A stretch of 64,000 nucleotides of DNA, taken from the NCBI RefSeq assembly GCF_014069875.1, contig NZ_CP059676.1:1178001-1242000 (forward strand), written 5' to 3'. The position numbers were made by a program, and so were the translations under genes. Within the stretch, counting starts at the first letter, position 1; the number at the start of each line of letters is the position of its first letter. The notes under the pieces are model-generated. The model was given only the letters and a program-made list of their open reading frames with translations. It ran no database searches and was not told the DNA's origin. This document shows, one piece after another, positions 45,030-54,398 of the stretch. This DNA comes from Flaviflexus equikiangi (lineage in GTDB: Bacteria > Actinomycetota > Actinomycetes > Actinomycetales > Actinomycetaceae).

Positions 45030-46375
45030 TAGTCTTGCGCCTCTCCGGTGTCGACAAGGGCCGCAAACTGGCTCGGTGAAAGCCGCGGGGTTCCGCCGTA
45101 TCTTCCCGTGAGGTATCGCTTCGCGACGTTAGCATCTGGGTGCTTAGGGAAGTCAGACAGGCAAGTCAGCTCGGTCACTCCCTCGTTCGTTTTGTCGGTC
45201 AGCCAAATCTGTTCCGGCTCGAGGCGAACCTCGCTCAGCGGCGAAAGCACATACGACTCATGGCTGGTGAAGATCAGCTGTGCGTGATGTGTGTTGACGA
45301 GTGGGTCTGCGAACGCGCCGAGGAGCACCTCGAGCAGGTGAGGGTGAAGACTCGCGTCGATCTCATCTACCAGGAACAGTCCTCCACGGCGTAGCGCTTC
45401 GAGTGCGGGTACTGCAATCGCGAGCCACGCGATAGTTCCATCGCTCTCCTCGTTGATAGAGAAGGGTGGGCAGTCGTCAGCGGTCCCGCGGTGAGTGAAG
45501 AGGAGATGTCTTACGACCTGCTCGAGTTCATCGTCCGCCAGGTCCTCCTGGCTCTCTGCTTCCTCGGACTCACTTTCGTCGTCTGCGTCGTGATCTTTCT
45601 CTTCACGCAGGTCACGTTCGAATCGACGGAGCGCCAGGCGGATTCTCTCTGGGATGTTCGTTTCCTCGATACTGACGTTCAAGACACCGATGTCCGCGAC
45701 TTGCAGCAGTGCTTCGAGGTCTCCGAAAGTGATATCTCCATCTGCCAACGAGTCTGCGAGGCTCGCCAAGCGCGCTTCTCGGTGAGAGTCCTTGACCAAA
45801 ACGATGTCGAAGCTTTCAACCAAGTCGTGAGCGAAGGGGTGCAGCGATGAGTCTTTCAGCAGAAGCGCACGGCTAAGAACGAGTTCTCGGGGTGTTACCT
45901 CGATCTTGGTGCGAAGGCTCGGATGGAACGTGAGCACATTCTCTTCCCGATCGCGCTCTAGCAGGGTGCGCCAACGCGAGCTGGGGACATCGCGCAGCCA
46001 CTCTCGTTTGATCCCGTCTTGATCGACCTCGAAGCCGTATGCGTAGCGGCGTCCATTGTGGACAAGGTCAAGTTCGTAGAGGCTCGTTGACGTCCGGGAG
46101 TTCCCGTCAAGTTTGAACGGTGCTCGCCGCATGGTCTTCGCCTCCTGCCATACGGTGGCAGATTGCCTGATCGCAGTGAAGGCATAGCGGAACGCATCCA
46201 GAACAGCAGACTTGCCGGTCGCGTTGCCTCCAAAGATCCCAGCGAGCGGATAGCTCACAGCACCCCAGTCGCCCTCCTTGGGCTGGAGGGTCTTCAGCGC
46301 AGGGCGCGTGAGATCAACAGCGACCTCGTCGCGGATGCTCTTATGGTTGCGCACGGTGAAGCTCAGAAGGATCAT
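45029..46375 (-). CDS. rloA: RloA/AbiLi-type AAA/ABC-like ATPase
   Basis: A 448-residue ATPase of the OLD/SMC-like class. FTVRNHKSIRDEVAVDL begins it; Walker A is FGGNATGKSAVLDA (48-61); Walker B is LFLVDEIDASLHP; the H-loop is IFTSHE. An acidic stretch (ADDESESEEAESQEDLADDE) lies in the coiled arm. It is the first gene of the minus-strand defence cluster and overlaps rloB by one base. In PARIS, Gabija and AbiL systems a comparable ATPase is paired with a TOPRIM effector. Confidence 0.85.
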   Translation of the reverse strand: MILLSFTVRNHKSIRDEVAVDLTRPALKTLQPKEGDWGAVSYPLAGIFGGNATGKSAVLDAFRYAFTAIRQSATVWQEAKTMRRAPFKLDGNSRTSTSLYELDLVHNGRRYAYGFEVDQDGIKREWLRDVPSSRWRTLLERDREENVLTFHPSLRTKIEVTPRELVLSRALLLKDSSLHPFAHDLVESFDIVLVKDSHREARLASLADSLADGDITFGDLEALLQVADIGVLNVSIEETNIPERIRLALRRFERDLREEKDHDADDESESEEAESQEDLADDELEQVVRHLLFTHRGTADDCPPFSINEESDGTIAWLAIAVPALEALRRGGLFLVDEIDASLHPHLLEVLLGAFADPLVNTHHAQLIFTSHESYVLSPLSEVRLEPEQIWLTDKTNEGVTELTCLSDFPKHPDANVAKRYLTGRYGGTPRLSPSQFAALVDTGEAQD

Positions 46376-46543
46376 GCAGCAACACTAGCACTGAGAGCGC
46401 CTTAATGCGCGTTTTTCGAGCAAACTGGAGCTCTTAGCTTATGATCGGCGAACTTAGTGCCTTGACGCAGGTCCGCTCACAGCCGGTTGCTTGCCACGTT
46501 TGCAACCCGTTGGACTTGCTACGGCTGCCCCGTCCTGCCGAGG

Positions 46544-46596
46544 CTTCCTCCTAACTCTCTACAGATGGCACCCACCTGTAGAGAGTTAGGAGGAAG
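46544..46596. repeat. 21-bp perfect inverted repeat upstream of rloA
   Basis: The arms cttcctcctaactctctacag (46544-46564, listed here as cttcctcctaa plus ctctctacag) and its exact complement (46576-46596) flank 11 bases. It lies between the integrase remnant and rloA. It could be the integrase terminator on the minus strand, or a relic of an attachment/recombination site. Confidence 0.7.
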
Positions 46597-46622
46597 GAGA
46601 GCCTGGTGCCTCCCGGTCGCGC

Positions 46623-46800
46623 TCAGCTTGCCCTCCCGAGCGCCTGCTCGAGGAACTTGGCGGTAACCGGGTTCACGGTTTCGTTGCGGCGGATGTAGTG
46701 CTCTCGCGTGATCGTGGGATCGCTATGTCCAAGAAGCTCTGATGCGAGCTGTAGCCCCCCGATCTCGTTGATCGCGGTCGCTGCGGTTCGACGTGTCGGT
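46623..46800 (-). pseudogene. C-terminal remnant of a tyrosine integrase
   Basis: The frame gives TRRTAATAINEIGGLQLASE, LLGHSDPTITREHYIRRNE then NPVTAKFLEQAL: the box II Arg, the His of LLGH and the Tyr nucleophile of REHYI are all seen. Everything N-terminal has been removed by the IS21-type end at about 46800. It probably belonged to the element that inserted at the nearby tRNA-Pro. Confidence 0.82.
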
Positions 46801-47559
46801 GGCAATTGAAAAGTGAGCAGTTTCGGCAATTGAAAAGTGAGCACTTCGTTAATGATGTGGAGTGTGATTTCAATGCAGGATTGGGAGAAGATCCGGGTGC
46901 TTGCCCGGGAGGGTGTACCGAAGGCTCGTATTGCCGTGGAGCTTGGTATCTCGCGTAATACGGTGGATCGGGCGGTGAAGTCCGATCACGTGCCGCGTTA
47001 TGTCCGCAAGACGATACCGACGAAGTTTGGGGAGTACGAGGCTCGGGTGCGATGGCTGTTGGAGGAGTGTCCAACGATGCCGACCTCGGTGATCGGTGAG
47101 CGGGTGGGCTGGCCCTATGCTGAGCGCACATTGCGACATCATGTGGCACGGATCCGTCCGGAATATGCGCCACGACGCCTGGACCCAGCTGACCGGTTGG
47201 TGTGGGAAATCGGGGACGTGGCCCAGTGTGATCTGTGGTTCCCTGATGTCGATATCCCGATCGGGGGCGGCAAGGTGGCACGCTTGCCTGTCCTGACGAT
47301 GGTGTTGGCTTGGTCGAAGTATCCTGTAGCTCTGATGATCCCTACTCGTCGTCGCCCAGATTTGCTGTTAGGCATGTGGGAGGCGATCTCCACCTTTGGT
47401 CGGGTGCCTCGGCGATTGTTGTGGGACAACGAGGCAGGAATCGGCAGACACGGAAAAATCGGGCGCGAAGTTGCCGAGTTCTGTGGAACCCTCGGTGTCA
47501 AACTCGTGCAAGCCAAGCCCTATGATCCAGAGACCAAGGGAATAGTTGAACGGTTTAAC
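46800..47559 (+). mobile_element. Second IS21-family element, left part only
   Basis: The left end carries two direct copies of ggcaattgaaaagtgagca (from 46800 and 46828), the multiple terminal repeats expected of IS21. The istA gene is cut at 47559 by the IS3 copy, and no istB is present. It differs clearly from the IS21 element at 35193-37512. Confidence 0.8.
46864..47559 (+). pseudogene. Truncated IstA-type transposase
   Basis: About 232 residues: HTH PKARIAVELGISRNTVDRAV and a DDE core with AQCDLWFPD, RLLWDNEAGIG and ETKGIVERFN, the last containing the catalytic Glu. The C-terminal DNA-binding part is missing because IS3 was inserted right after ERFN. The probable start is GTG 46864 after GTGGAG. 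Confidence 0.8.
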
Positions 47560-47596
47560 TGATTCGGCCTGGGTTTAGTTCCGACCGTTTTTCCTG

Positions 47597-48508
47597 TCAC
47601 CGGACTGGTGTCAGGCGGGATTCTTGTTCAGTGTAGTAGGCGGTCTCGACCTCGAGCGGGCTGCGGTAGCCAAGTTCACCGTGGAGGCGTTTGTTGTTCC
47701 ACCACCACACGTATTCCAGGGTTGCCAGCTCAACTTCTTCCACGGTCTTCCACGGCCCGCGCTGACGAATCAGTTCGGCCTTGTAGAGAGCATTAACCGA
47801 TTCAGCCATCGCGTTGTCAAAACTATCGCCGACGGTCCCGGTAGAGGGCTTGGCGCCGAGTTCATTGACCCTGCTGGTGTAGACCAGGGACATGTAGTTC
47901 GAGCCGTGATCGCTATGATGGATCACTCCATCAAGGTCACCGTCGTTTTGCCAGGCAGCCATCTCCAAAGCTTGCAGTGGCAGCACGTCAGCTTTCAATG
48001 TCGAGGCAACATTCCAGCCGGCGATACGACGAGCGAAGACGTCGATGATGAAAGAGACGTAGGCGAACCCGGACCAGGTGGCGACATAGGTGATGTCGCA
48101 GACCCACAATTGGTTAGGTCGGTCAGCTACAAACCGGCGCTCCACCAGGTCCCCGGGCAGCGCTAAGCCGGAATCAGGGATCGTGGTGAAAGCCTTCTTC
48201 GACCTGCGAATACCTTCAACGTCGGCGAGTTTCATGAGCCTGTGGGTCTGATCGCGGCCGATGTCCCAGCCCTGTCGTTTCAGGAGCGCATGCATCTTGC
48301 GGCGTCCGTAGACGCTGTAATGCTCTTTGTGCAGGCGCTGGATCTCTGGAATCAGCAGCTCGTCTTTCAGCTGACGGGCTGACGGGGGCCGGCTCTTCGC
48401 GGCACGGTATCCACGGGAGGTGATAAATCCACGGACTGCTCCACGAAGCGTGGCGCAGAGGAACTCAACTCCGAAACGATCACGATAAGTATCGATGAAA
48501 GCGATCAT
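47597..48508 (-). CDS. IS3-family transposase OrfB (DDE integrase)
   Basis: A 303-residue protein with HTH_21-like GRRKMHALLKRQGWDIGRD and the rve core: Asp in WVCDITYVAT, Asp in VIHHSDHGSNY, Glu in MAESVNALYKAELIR. The start overlaps the orfA stop (ATGA), so it is made by coupling rather than the classical frameshift fusion. Confidence 0.93.
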   Translation of the reverse strand: MIAFIDTYRDRFGVEFLCATLRGAVRGFITSRGYRAAKSRPPSARQLKDELLIPEIQRLHKEHYSVYGRRKMHALLKRQGWDIGRDQTHRLMKLADVEGIRRSKKAFTTIPDSGLALPGDLVERRFVADRPNQLWVCDITYVATWSGFAYVSFIIDVFARRIAGWNVASTLKADVLPLQALEMAAWQNDGDLDGVIHHSDHGSNYMSLVYTSRVNELGAKPSTGTVGDSFDNAMAESVNALYKAELIRQRGPWKTVEEVELATLEYVWWWNNKRLHGELGYRSPLEVETAYYTEQESRLTPVR

Positions 48509-48819
48509 TTCGTCCGTGGCCGGTCGAGTTCCTTCGCGAAAAATATACTCGCAGCTTTAAGCACCTCGTTAGCCTTGCGCAGCTCAGCGTTCTCACGCTC
48601 CAGTCGTTTATTCTCTGCGGCTAAGTCGGTCGTCACGCCGGGCCTTTTACCTTGGTCGACTTCGGCCTGCCGGTGCCAGGTTCGCAGGGCCTCTGCGCCT
48701 ACCCCGAGCAGGTCCGCGACATGACGGACCGCGGCTGTGCGAGTGGGGTGATCGGGAAGAGCCTCGGAAACCATCCGCACCGCACGCTGCTTCAGTTCGG
48801 GGTCATACTTTCTGGGCAT
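48505..48819 (-). CDS. IS3-family transposase OrfA
   Basis: A 104-residue HTH protein with C-terminal zipper, one residue different from the copy at 33092-33406. It recognises the element ends and partners with OrfB. Confidence 0.92.
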   Translation of the reverse strand: MPRKYDPELKQRAVRMVSEALPDHPTRTAAVRHVADLLGVGAEALRTWHRQAEVDQGKRPGVTTDLAAENKRLERENAELRKANEVLKAASIFFAKELDRPRTK

Positions 48820-48868
48820 AGTGTTCCTATTCTGCTATAAAGCTCGGAACTAAACCCAGGCCGAATCA

Positions 48869-49674
48869 AAGATAGGAAATTGGCAACGCTGAACATTGGT
48901 GTGTGCCCACAGCTTCAAAGCAACAGCGCGGCTTTGGCCAGTTATCTCCACATCAGGATGAGCGATTGATAACCGAGGAGATTCCCGCGAGGTGGTGCGC
49001 CCGGTGTGTGCTGTGTGCCCGTCAGTCACGTGGGTCCGACTGGTGGCTATCACGATGACAGCGAACCGTCCCAGGTGGATCCGGGCAATGAGGACCACGC
49101 GGTCATGTTCGGCCACGATCGCGGGCACGGGCTATAGCACCCAAAAGCGTTGGGAGCGCCAGCTGAAGCTGCGTCCGGCTCCTGGCAGGTCTCGTCAACG
49201 TTGACGGGAAGCCATGAAGATCAGGAGCTCTGCAAGATCTTCAACGTCCGCGTTGAGCTGCCTGGATTGTCCCGCAGAGGAAACAGCGGTCATGCTGACA
49301 CTCGGTGTCGGTCTATCCGTACCCTGTCACCTGCCGCTGACCGGGTCGTCAAGAAGACATGCTCACGCCCTCATCACGCACCTCCAAACCTGCTCTTACG
49401 GTCGAGAGAGAGGTCAACGCGAAAGCAATATTTGATAGCCATCAATGACATTGATGCCATTGATCACCAACTGCAGAACAGAGTTGATAGTTGTCCAACC
49501 GCCCCAAACCACAGCCACACATTGGCATAAGAGCCGCTACGAGCGACGTTCGCGAACATCATGAATCTCATGATCACACCGAAAGAGCCGATCACCAGCA
49601 AAAACGAAGCGACCTCTGAGCTTGCAATGACCTGTGAGCCGAATAGTCCACCCCTCCAAAGAGAAAAGCCAGTA
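48869..49674. other. Gene-poor stretch beside the island boundary
   Basis: About 800 bases with no gene I can support. A minus-strand frame around 49464-49676 (MPTGFSLWRGGLFG, then ASFLLVIGSFGVIMRFMM) is hydrophobic and could be a decayed small membrane protein; shifting frame near 49465 would extend it to LQLVINGINVIDGYQILLSR. Otherwise it looks like decayed mobile DNA. Confidence 0.4.
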
Positions 49675-49724
49675 GGCATCTCGTTTTCGGTGAGTATCCG
49701 CTTACCGCCCTGTCGGGCTGGCGG
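49675..49724. repeat. Degenerate copy of the tRNA-Pro 3' end and downstream region (candidate att site)
   Basis: ggcatctcgttttcg (49675-49689) and ctgtcgggctggcgg (49710-49724) repeat, at nearly the same spacing, the sequences at 50232-50246 and 50268-50282. The second block is the 3' end of tRNA-Pro. This is the pattern left by integration at a tRNA gene. Confidence 0.65.
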
Positions 49725-49900
49725 TGACTGGTTGCAGGGCAATGGACTCTACTGTCGTACGACATCGGGATAGCATGGTGCACCGGAACACCTCTAGAGA
49801 CCAGGATTTGGCCTTGAACGAGCAGTTACTCGTGATAAAGGGTGGACGTACCTCTTTCGGAGCTCTCTTAAACCAGTTGGACATCATCCAGAAGGATGGT

Positions 49901-50167
49901 CAACTTCACCGACCCCACAGGTGTCTGCCGCACCGATCCACCCCGAAGGCAGCCTATCGAGCCGCGATCAACGCCTCCCACCAGGAGACCCCGAAACGAT
50001 CCCCACGGCCGCGTCCGCCGCGACATGACCCTGATCTTGCGAGTCCATGGCCGCACCGAACCTATGCCCACATCATCATGCTCGTCAGCGACATAGCGGT
50101 CATCATCATCCAGCCCACCAAGTCGTTGCATCCTGTGGTTCGAATCTATTTGCCCAACGACAAACCA
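49901..50167 (+). pseudogene. Remnant of an IS481-like transposase, C-terminal end
   Basis: The frame gives HRPHRCLPHRSTPKAAYRAA, then another frame gives GRVRRDMTLILRVHGRTEP, and finally AHIIMLVSDIAVIII. Together these follow the C-terminal end of IS481-type transposases (RPHRSLPHRATP ... VTLRVNGR ... RTHV). It has at least two frameshifts and no catalytic core. Confidence 0.6.
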
Positions 50168-50227
50168 TGAATGTCGCTCGTTGACGTTCTGCTATCGGAT
50201 TTTCGTTGGTATCACCGAAAACGAAAA

Positions 50228-50260
50228 CGCTGGCATCTCGTTTTCGTTGAGATACCAGCG
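50228..50260 (-). terminator. Intrinsic terminator of tRNA-Pro
   Basis: On the minus strand cgctggtatctc and gagatgccagcg form a 12-base stem with one mismatch around aacgaaaac, followed by TTTTCGTTTTCG. It lies 11 bases past the tRNA 3' end. Confidence 0.8.
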
Positions 50261-50270
50261 TTCTGTTCTG

Positions 50271-50344
<74 letters not shown>

Positions 50345-50429
50345 TTCGCTTTTGCGACTTCTCAAGGTTAGCCCACTCGGTCGTGGAATCGCCAATCAGA
50401 GACGCCGTTTTCAGCGTGGTTCACGCCAC

Positions 50430-51194
50430 TTACTGGCGGATCCGAATGGAGAGGCAGGTGACGCAGCCTTCCGTCTTCTCAAACTCGGTCATCGGTGTCG
50501 TGTACACGTCGAAGCCGTCGGCTTTCAGCATGTCAGCCGTTTCCGGTGCGGAGGCTGAGAGCAGGACCTTGTTGTCTCCGAGAAGAACGACTTGGGAGCC
50601 TTCGAACTCGGGAGCCCTGCGGTAGCCCGGGAAATAGGACTCCGGCGGAGCATACTTCGGGTGCGCGAGGAAAGTTCCGTCCGGCAGGGCTGTGATGGCG
50701 GACTTGAGATGGAGAGCATGCTGAACCGGGACGGGGATGACCGTCGGAGCATAGTCCGCCAGTGCCTTCTCCAGCCACTGGACGCCCTCCAGATCGGACC
50801 GTGTGGACAAACCAACCCAGATCGTGTCATCGAACTTGAGGATGTCCCCGCCCTCTAGATATGACCAGTCGGCCAGTCTCTTGATCTCAAGCCCCAAGCC
50901 CTTGAGCGTTTCCTCAACCGCTGCGTGCTCAGGCTGGCGGGAGGGGTAGCGGAGCTTCGTCATGACGGCGGTGTTGCCGTAGACGAATGCCGTGTCCTCG
51001 ATGTAGACCGAGTCCGCGTACTCCGGCGCGGGTTCGACTTCGATAACCTCGGCGTGGTCCCGCAGGATGTCGCAGTAGTCCTCCCACTGCGCCAGAGCAA
51101 GATCCGGGTCCGTCTCCGACCGTGTGAGGTGGGTGAGGAGGCCGTTCTGGTGCTGGGGTGAGGGGCGTCGTACGAGTGCTTTCAGGAGCTTCAT
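50430..51194 (-). CDS. ddaH: Dimethylargininase / amidinotransferase family protein
   Basis: A 254-residue protein of the DDAH group: EDTAFVYGNTAVM near the substrate pocket, LEGGDILKF, catalytic His in VQHALHLKSAI and catalytic Cys in TEGCVTCLSIRI. It would hydrolyse methylated arginines to citrulline and an amine; a related guanidine substrate is possible. ATG 51194 has AGAGGAACTG upstream and shares a base with the der stop (TGATG). Confidence 0.85.
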   Translation of the reverse strand: MKLLKALVRRPSPQHQNGLLTHLTRSETDPDLALAQWEDYCDILRDHAEVIEVEPAPEYADSVYIEDTAFVYGNTAVMTKLRYPSRQPEHAAVEETLKGLGLEIKRLADWSYLEGGDILKFDDTIWVGLSTRSDLEGVQWLEKALADYAPTVIPVPVQHALHLKSAITALPDGTFLAHPKYAPPESYFPGYRRAPEFEGSQVVLLGDNKVLLSASAPETADMLKADGFDVYTTPMTEFEKTEGCVTCLSIRIRQ

Positions 51195-52630
51195 CAGTTC
51201 CTCTTCCTTCGTTCGCGAACACGGACCGAGATCTCGATCGGCGTGCCCGTGAAGTCGAAGGCTTCCCGCAGACGATTCTCGATGAAACGACGATAGCCGT
51301 GATCGATGAAGCCTGTCGTGAAAATGACGAAACGCGGGGGGCACGCGCTCGGCTGGGTTGCGAACAGGATCCTCGGCTGCTTGCCGCCGCGGACGGGATG
51401 GGGATGAGCGGAGGCGAGTTCCCCGAGGAAGTTGTTGAGCTTCGCGGTGGTGATGCGACGATGCCAATTCTCGTAGGCCACGTTCATGGCGCTCGAGAGC
51501 CTGTTCGTGTGCCAGCCGGTCAGCGCCGAGAGGTTGACGCGCTGCGCCCAGCTCAGCTGGACCAGCTCTCGCTCGAGTTCTCGGTTGAATTCCTTCTGGC
51601 GATCGACATCGACCAGGTCCCACTTGTTGGCGATAATGACGAGCGATCGACCAGCATCGACCACCTGCTGGATGACTCGCACGTCCTGCTCCGTGAGCGG
51701 CTCCGAGGCGTCGAGGAGGACGAGCCCGAGATCCGCCTTCTCGATCGCGTTCTGCGTGCGCAGGGAGGCATAGAAGTCGGCGCCTGACGTCTGGTGGACG
51801 CGGCGGCGGATGCCGGCCGTGTCGACGAAGGTCCAGGCTTCGCCATCGAGCTCGATGAACTCATCAACCGGGTCGCGCGTCGTGCCCGCAACCTCGTTGA
51901 CGACGACCCTGTCCTCACCGGCGAGACGGTTCAGCAGGGAAGACTTGCCGACGTTGGGGCGGCCCACGAGGGCGACGCGGCGGTTGCCGAGGTCGAAGCC
52001 GCGTCCGCCGGTTTGTGAATGCTCCGGCAGGATCGCCATGACACGATCGAGCAGGTCGCCCGAGGCCCGGCCGTGGAGCGCCGACACGGCTACTGGTTCG
52101 CCGAGTCCAAGCGCCCACAGGTAGGCAGCATCAGCTTCCTGGATCTGGGAGTCGACCTTGTTGGCGACAAGGATGACGGGTTTTCCGGAGGACCGCAGCA
52201 GCTTGACGACCTCTTCATCGGTCGAGGTCACACCCACCGTCGCATCGACGACGAACAGCACGGCGTCCGCCTCGTTGATCGCCACTTCCGCCTGGCGCGC
52301 CACGGACAGGTCGAGACCCTCGACCTTCACTTCCCAGCCCCCGGTATCGACCACGGTGAAGTCGCGGCCGTTCCATGACGCCTCGTAGCGCACACGGTCC
52401 CTCGTCACGCCGGGAGTGTCCTGCACGACCGCGACGCGTTTGCCGAGAATGCGGTTGATCAGTGTTGATTTGCCGACGTTGGGGCGGCCGACGATCGCCA
52501 GGACGGGCGGGGTGGGGCGATCGGCTGGCTTGGGAGCACCCTCCTGCCATTCCAGCTCGGCGAGGTCTTCCTCTGTCAGATCGTATTGTTCGAGCGCACT
52601 GCGCAGCGCTTCGGTCCTGTCATCGGTCAC
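51194..52630 (-). CDS. der: Ribosome biogenesis GTPase Der (EngA)
   Basis: A 478-residue protein with two GTPase domains, each with [18 protein letters not shown] or GTTRDP, and NKVDS or NKWD, then the KH-like C-terminal domain ([12 protein letters not shown]). It helps 50S subunit assembly. The GTG start overlaps the cmk stop (GTGA). Confidence 0.95.
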   Translation of the reverse strand: MTDDRTEALRSALEQYDLTEEDLAELEWQEGAPKPADRPTPPVLAIVGRPNVGKSTLINRILGKRVAVVQDTPGVTRDRVRYEASWNGRDFTVVDTGGWEVKVEGLDLSVARQAEVAINEADAVLFVVDATVGVTSTDEEVVKLLRSSGKPVILVANKVDSQIQEADAAYLWALGLGEPVAVSALHGRASGDLLDRVMAILPEHSQTGGRGFDLGNRRVALVGRPNVGKSSLLNRLAGEDRVVVNEVAGTTRDPVDEFIELDGEAWTFVDTAGIRRRVHQTSGADFYASLRTQNAIEKADLGLVLLDASEPLTEQDVRVIQQVVDAGRSLVIIANKWDLVDVDRQKEFNRELERELVQLSWAQRVNLSALTGWHTNRLSSAMNVAYENWHRRITTAKLNNFLGELASAHPHPVRGGKQPRILFATQPSACPPRFVIFTTGFIDHGYRRFIENRLREAFDFTGTPIEISVRVRERRKRN

Positions 52631-53319
52631 GTGAGCCTCCCGGCCAGATTGGTAATGGTGTCAACGACGTCGTCGATCGACATCGTTGACGAGTCAATGG
52701 TGAAGACCCCATCCGAGGCCTCCATGAACTTCGTGACGGCGGAATCCTGACGGTCTCGTTCTGACACGATACCGCGAGTCTTCTCGATCGTCTCAGCATC
52801 GGCCGTGCCGACGAGCTCTCGGGCCCGCCGTGCGAGCCGAGCCTCCTCGGATGCTGTGAGGAGAATGCGAACATCCGCCTCGGGCCGGACGACTGTCGTG
52901 ATGTCGCGCCCTTCGGCGACAATACCGCGACCGTGCGAGAACGAGTCCGGGCTCTGCTCTGCATCGATGATGTCCCGCTGCATGCCGATGAGGATGTCCC
53001 GCACCGGATAGTAGGAGGACACGGTCGATACGACGCGCGACAGTTCCGGGGTGCGGATCGTGTCGGTGATATCGATCCCGTCGCAGATGATGGTCTGGTC
53101 GTCCGGATCGATCGGGACCATGAGCGGCATCGCCGACACGCAGGCCACGACCGCGTCCTCGTCCGCCAGGTCGACGTCCTGGGAGAGAACCCACCAGGTG
53201 GCTGCGCGGTACATGGCGCCCGTGTCGAGGTAGCCGAGGCTGTGCCGGCGTGCGAGCTCTTTCGAGACGGTCGACTTGCCCGACCCGGACGGCCCGTCAA
53301 TGCCGATGGTGATTCCCAC
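52627..53319 (-). CDS. cmk: Cytidylate kinase
   Basis: A 230-residue kinase: P-loop [26 protein letters not shown] and REDITTVV-like [14 protein letters not shown] (CMP-binding). It phosphorylates CMP and dCMP. The GTG at 53319 shares a base with the tyrA stop (TAGTG) and begins exactly at the conserved N-terminus. Confidence 0.94.
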   Translation of the reverse strand: MGITIGIDGPSGSGKSTVSKELARRHSLGYLDTGAMYRAATWWVLSQDVDLADEDAVVACVSAMPLMVPIDPDDQTIICDGIDITDTIRTPELSRVVSTVSSYYPVRDILIGMQRDIIDAEQSPDSFSHGRGIVAEGRDITTVVRPEADVRILLTASEEARLARRARELVGTADAETIEKTRGIVSERDRQDSAVTKFMEASDGVFTIDSSTMSIDDVVDTITNLAGRLT

Positions 53320-54398
53320 TAGTTTTCCTCCATCTCTACGGACGCGATCGTCCACCCGCGCTCCTCCAGACCATCAGCCAAAGGCTGGGCCTGGGACGGG
53401 TTCACACTGAGCGCCGCACGGCCGACAGGCTGCGCGGGTGAATGCTCGAGCGTCAAGTCTTCAATGTTGACCCCGATCTCTCCCGTTTCCGTGAAGAGCC
53501 TGCCGAGTTCTCCCGGCTTGTCGGGTACGAGCACGGTCACCGTCGCATATCTGACGGGCGCGCCGCCGTGCTTGCCGGGGATGCGGGAGGCGCCGATGTT
53601 GCCATCGCTGACGATCTTCGCAACATGTGCCACCCCGGCGTAGGATCGATCCGCTGCCATCGAATCGACGCCCTCGATGAGGTAGTCGAGTCGATCGCGG
53701 ATCTCCTTCAAGATCGTGGCCACGGAACTCGAGTTCCCGGCAATGATCGTGGCCCACAGCTTCGGGTCGGAGTTGGCGATCCGTGTGACATCCCGGAGCC
53801 CTTGTCCCGCAAGGTCGAGGCTGAGCGGAGGGGCAGAGACGAGCGTCGTGGCCGTCAGCGACGACATGAGCTGGGGGACGTGGGAGACTCTGGCGACCGC
53901 ACTGTCGTGCGATTGTGCACTCATCTCGACCGGAAAGGCGCCGACTTCCATGGCGATCTGTTTGACGAGCGCAACCGCGTCCGGACGCGATGATTCGTGC
54001 GCCACCACAACCCAGGGCCGTCCGATGAAGAGGTCGCCGTCGGCTGCGATCGCACCGGATCGTTCCCGGCCCGCCATGGGATGCGATCCGACGTAGCGGT
54101 CCCTCCCCTCCCCGACCTCGTCGAGGACAATCGCCTTGACGGAGGCGACATCTGTGACGATCGCGCGGGGGAACTCATCGAGGGACCTGTTGATGGTCAT
54201 CGCGGCCACGTCCGGCGGGGTCGCGACGATCACCAGATCGGGATCCGGTGACTGTGGTGTCACTTCCCGGCCGGCACCGAGATCCTGCGCGAGAGCAGCC
54301 GTCATGGGAGACGCGTCGTCGAGCTGGATGTCGTGCTTGCCGAGAGCGAGACCGAGGGACGTGCCGAGGAGGCCTGTCCCGATGATGCGGATGATCAC
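53319..54398 (-). CDS. tyrA: Prephenate dehydrogenase with C-terminal ACT domain
   Basis: A 359-residue protein: NAD motif IIGTGLLGTSLG, conserved His in GSHPMAGRERSG and the helical dimer domain; the C-terminal 75 residues (VLVPDKPGELGRLF) are an ACT domain, so tyrosine feedback is likely. It converts prephenate to 4-hydroxyphenylpyruvate for tyrosine synthesis. It overlaps rluB by four bases. Confidence 0.93.
   Translation of the reverse strand: MIIRIIGTGLLGTSLGLALGKHDIQLDDASPMTAALAQDLGAGREVTPQSPDPDLVIVATPPDVAAMTINRSLDEFPRAIVTDVASVKAIVLDEVGEGRDRYVGSHPMAGRERSGAIAADGDLFIGRPWVVVAHESSRPDAVALVKQIAMEVGAFPVEMSAQSHDSAVARVSHVPQLMSSLTATTLVSAPPLSLDLAGQGLRDVTRIANSDPKLWATIIAGNSSSVATILKEIRDRLDYLIEGVDSMAADRSYAGVAHVAKIVSDGNIGASRIPGKHGGAPVRYATVTVLVPDKPGELGRLFTETGEIGVNIEDLTLEHSPAQPVGRAALSVNPSQAQPLADGLEERGWTIASVEMEEN

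Larger units (their letters stand above)
47560..48868 (-). mobile_element. IS3-family insertion sequence, full length
   Basis: 1309 bases with ends TGATTCGGCCTGGGTTTAGT at both sides in inverted orientation. It carries intact orfA and orfB on the minus strand. The flanking triplets (aac and aag) do not match, and the interrupted istA does not resume on the right, so a deletion followed insertion. A truncated near-identical copy in the opposite orientation starts at 33043. Confidence 0.92.

Noticed and set aside
40442-46375. Type I restriction-modification locus (RloAB was first noted in such loci)
   Set aside because: No HsdR, HsdM or HsdS gene is present in the window, so RloAB here stands outside a type I system.
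48850-49128. 92-codon minus-strand frame beside the IS3 copy
   Set aside because: It begins in random sequence and ends within the IS3 end; composition does not look coding.
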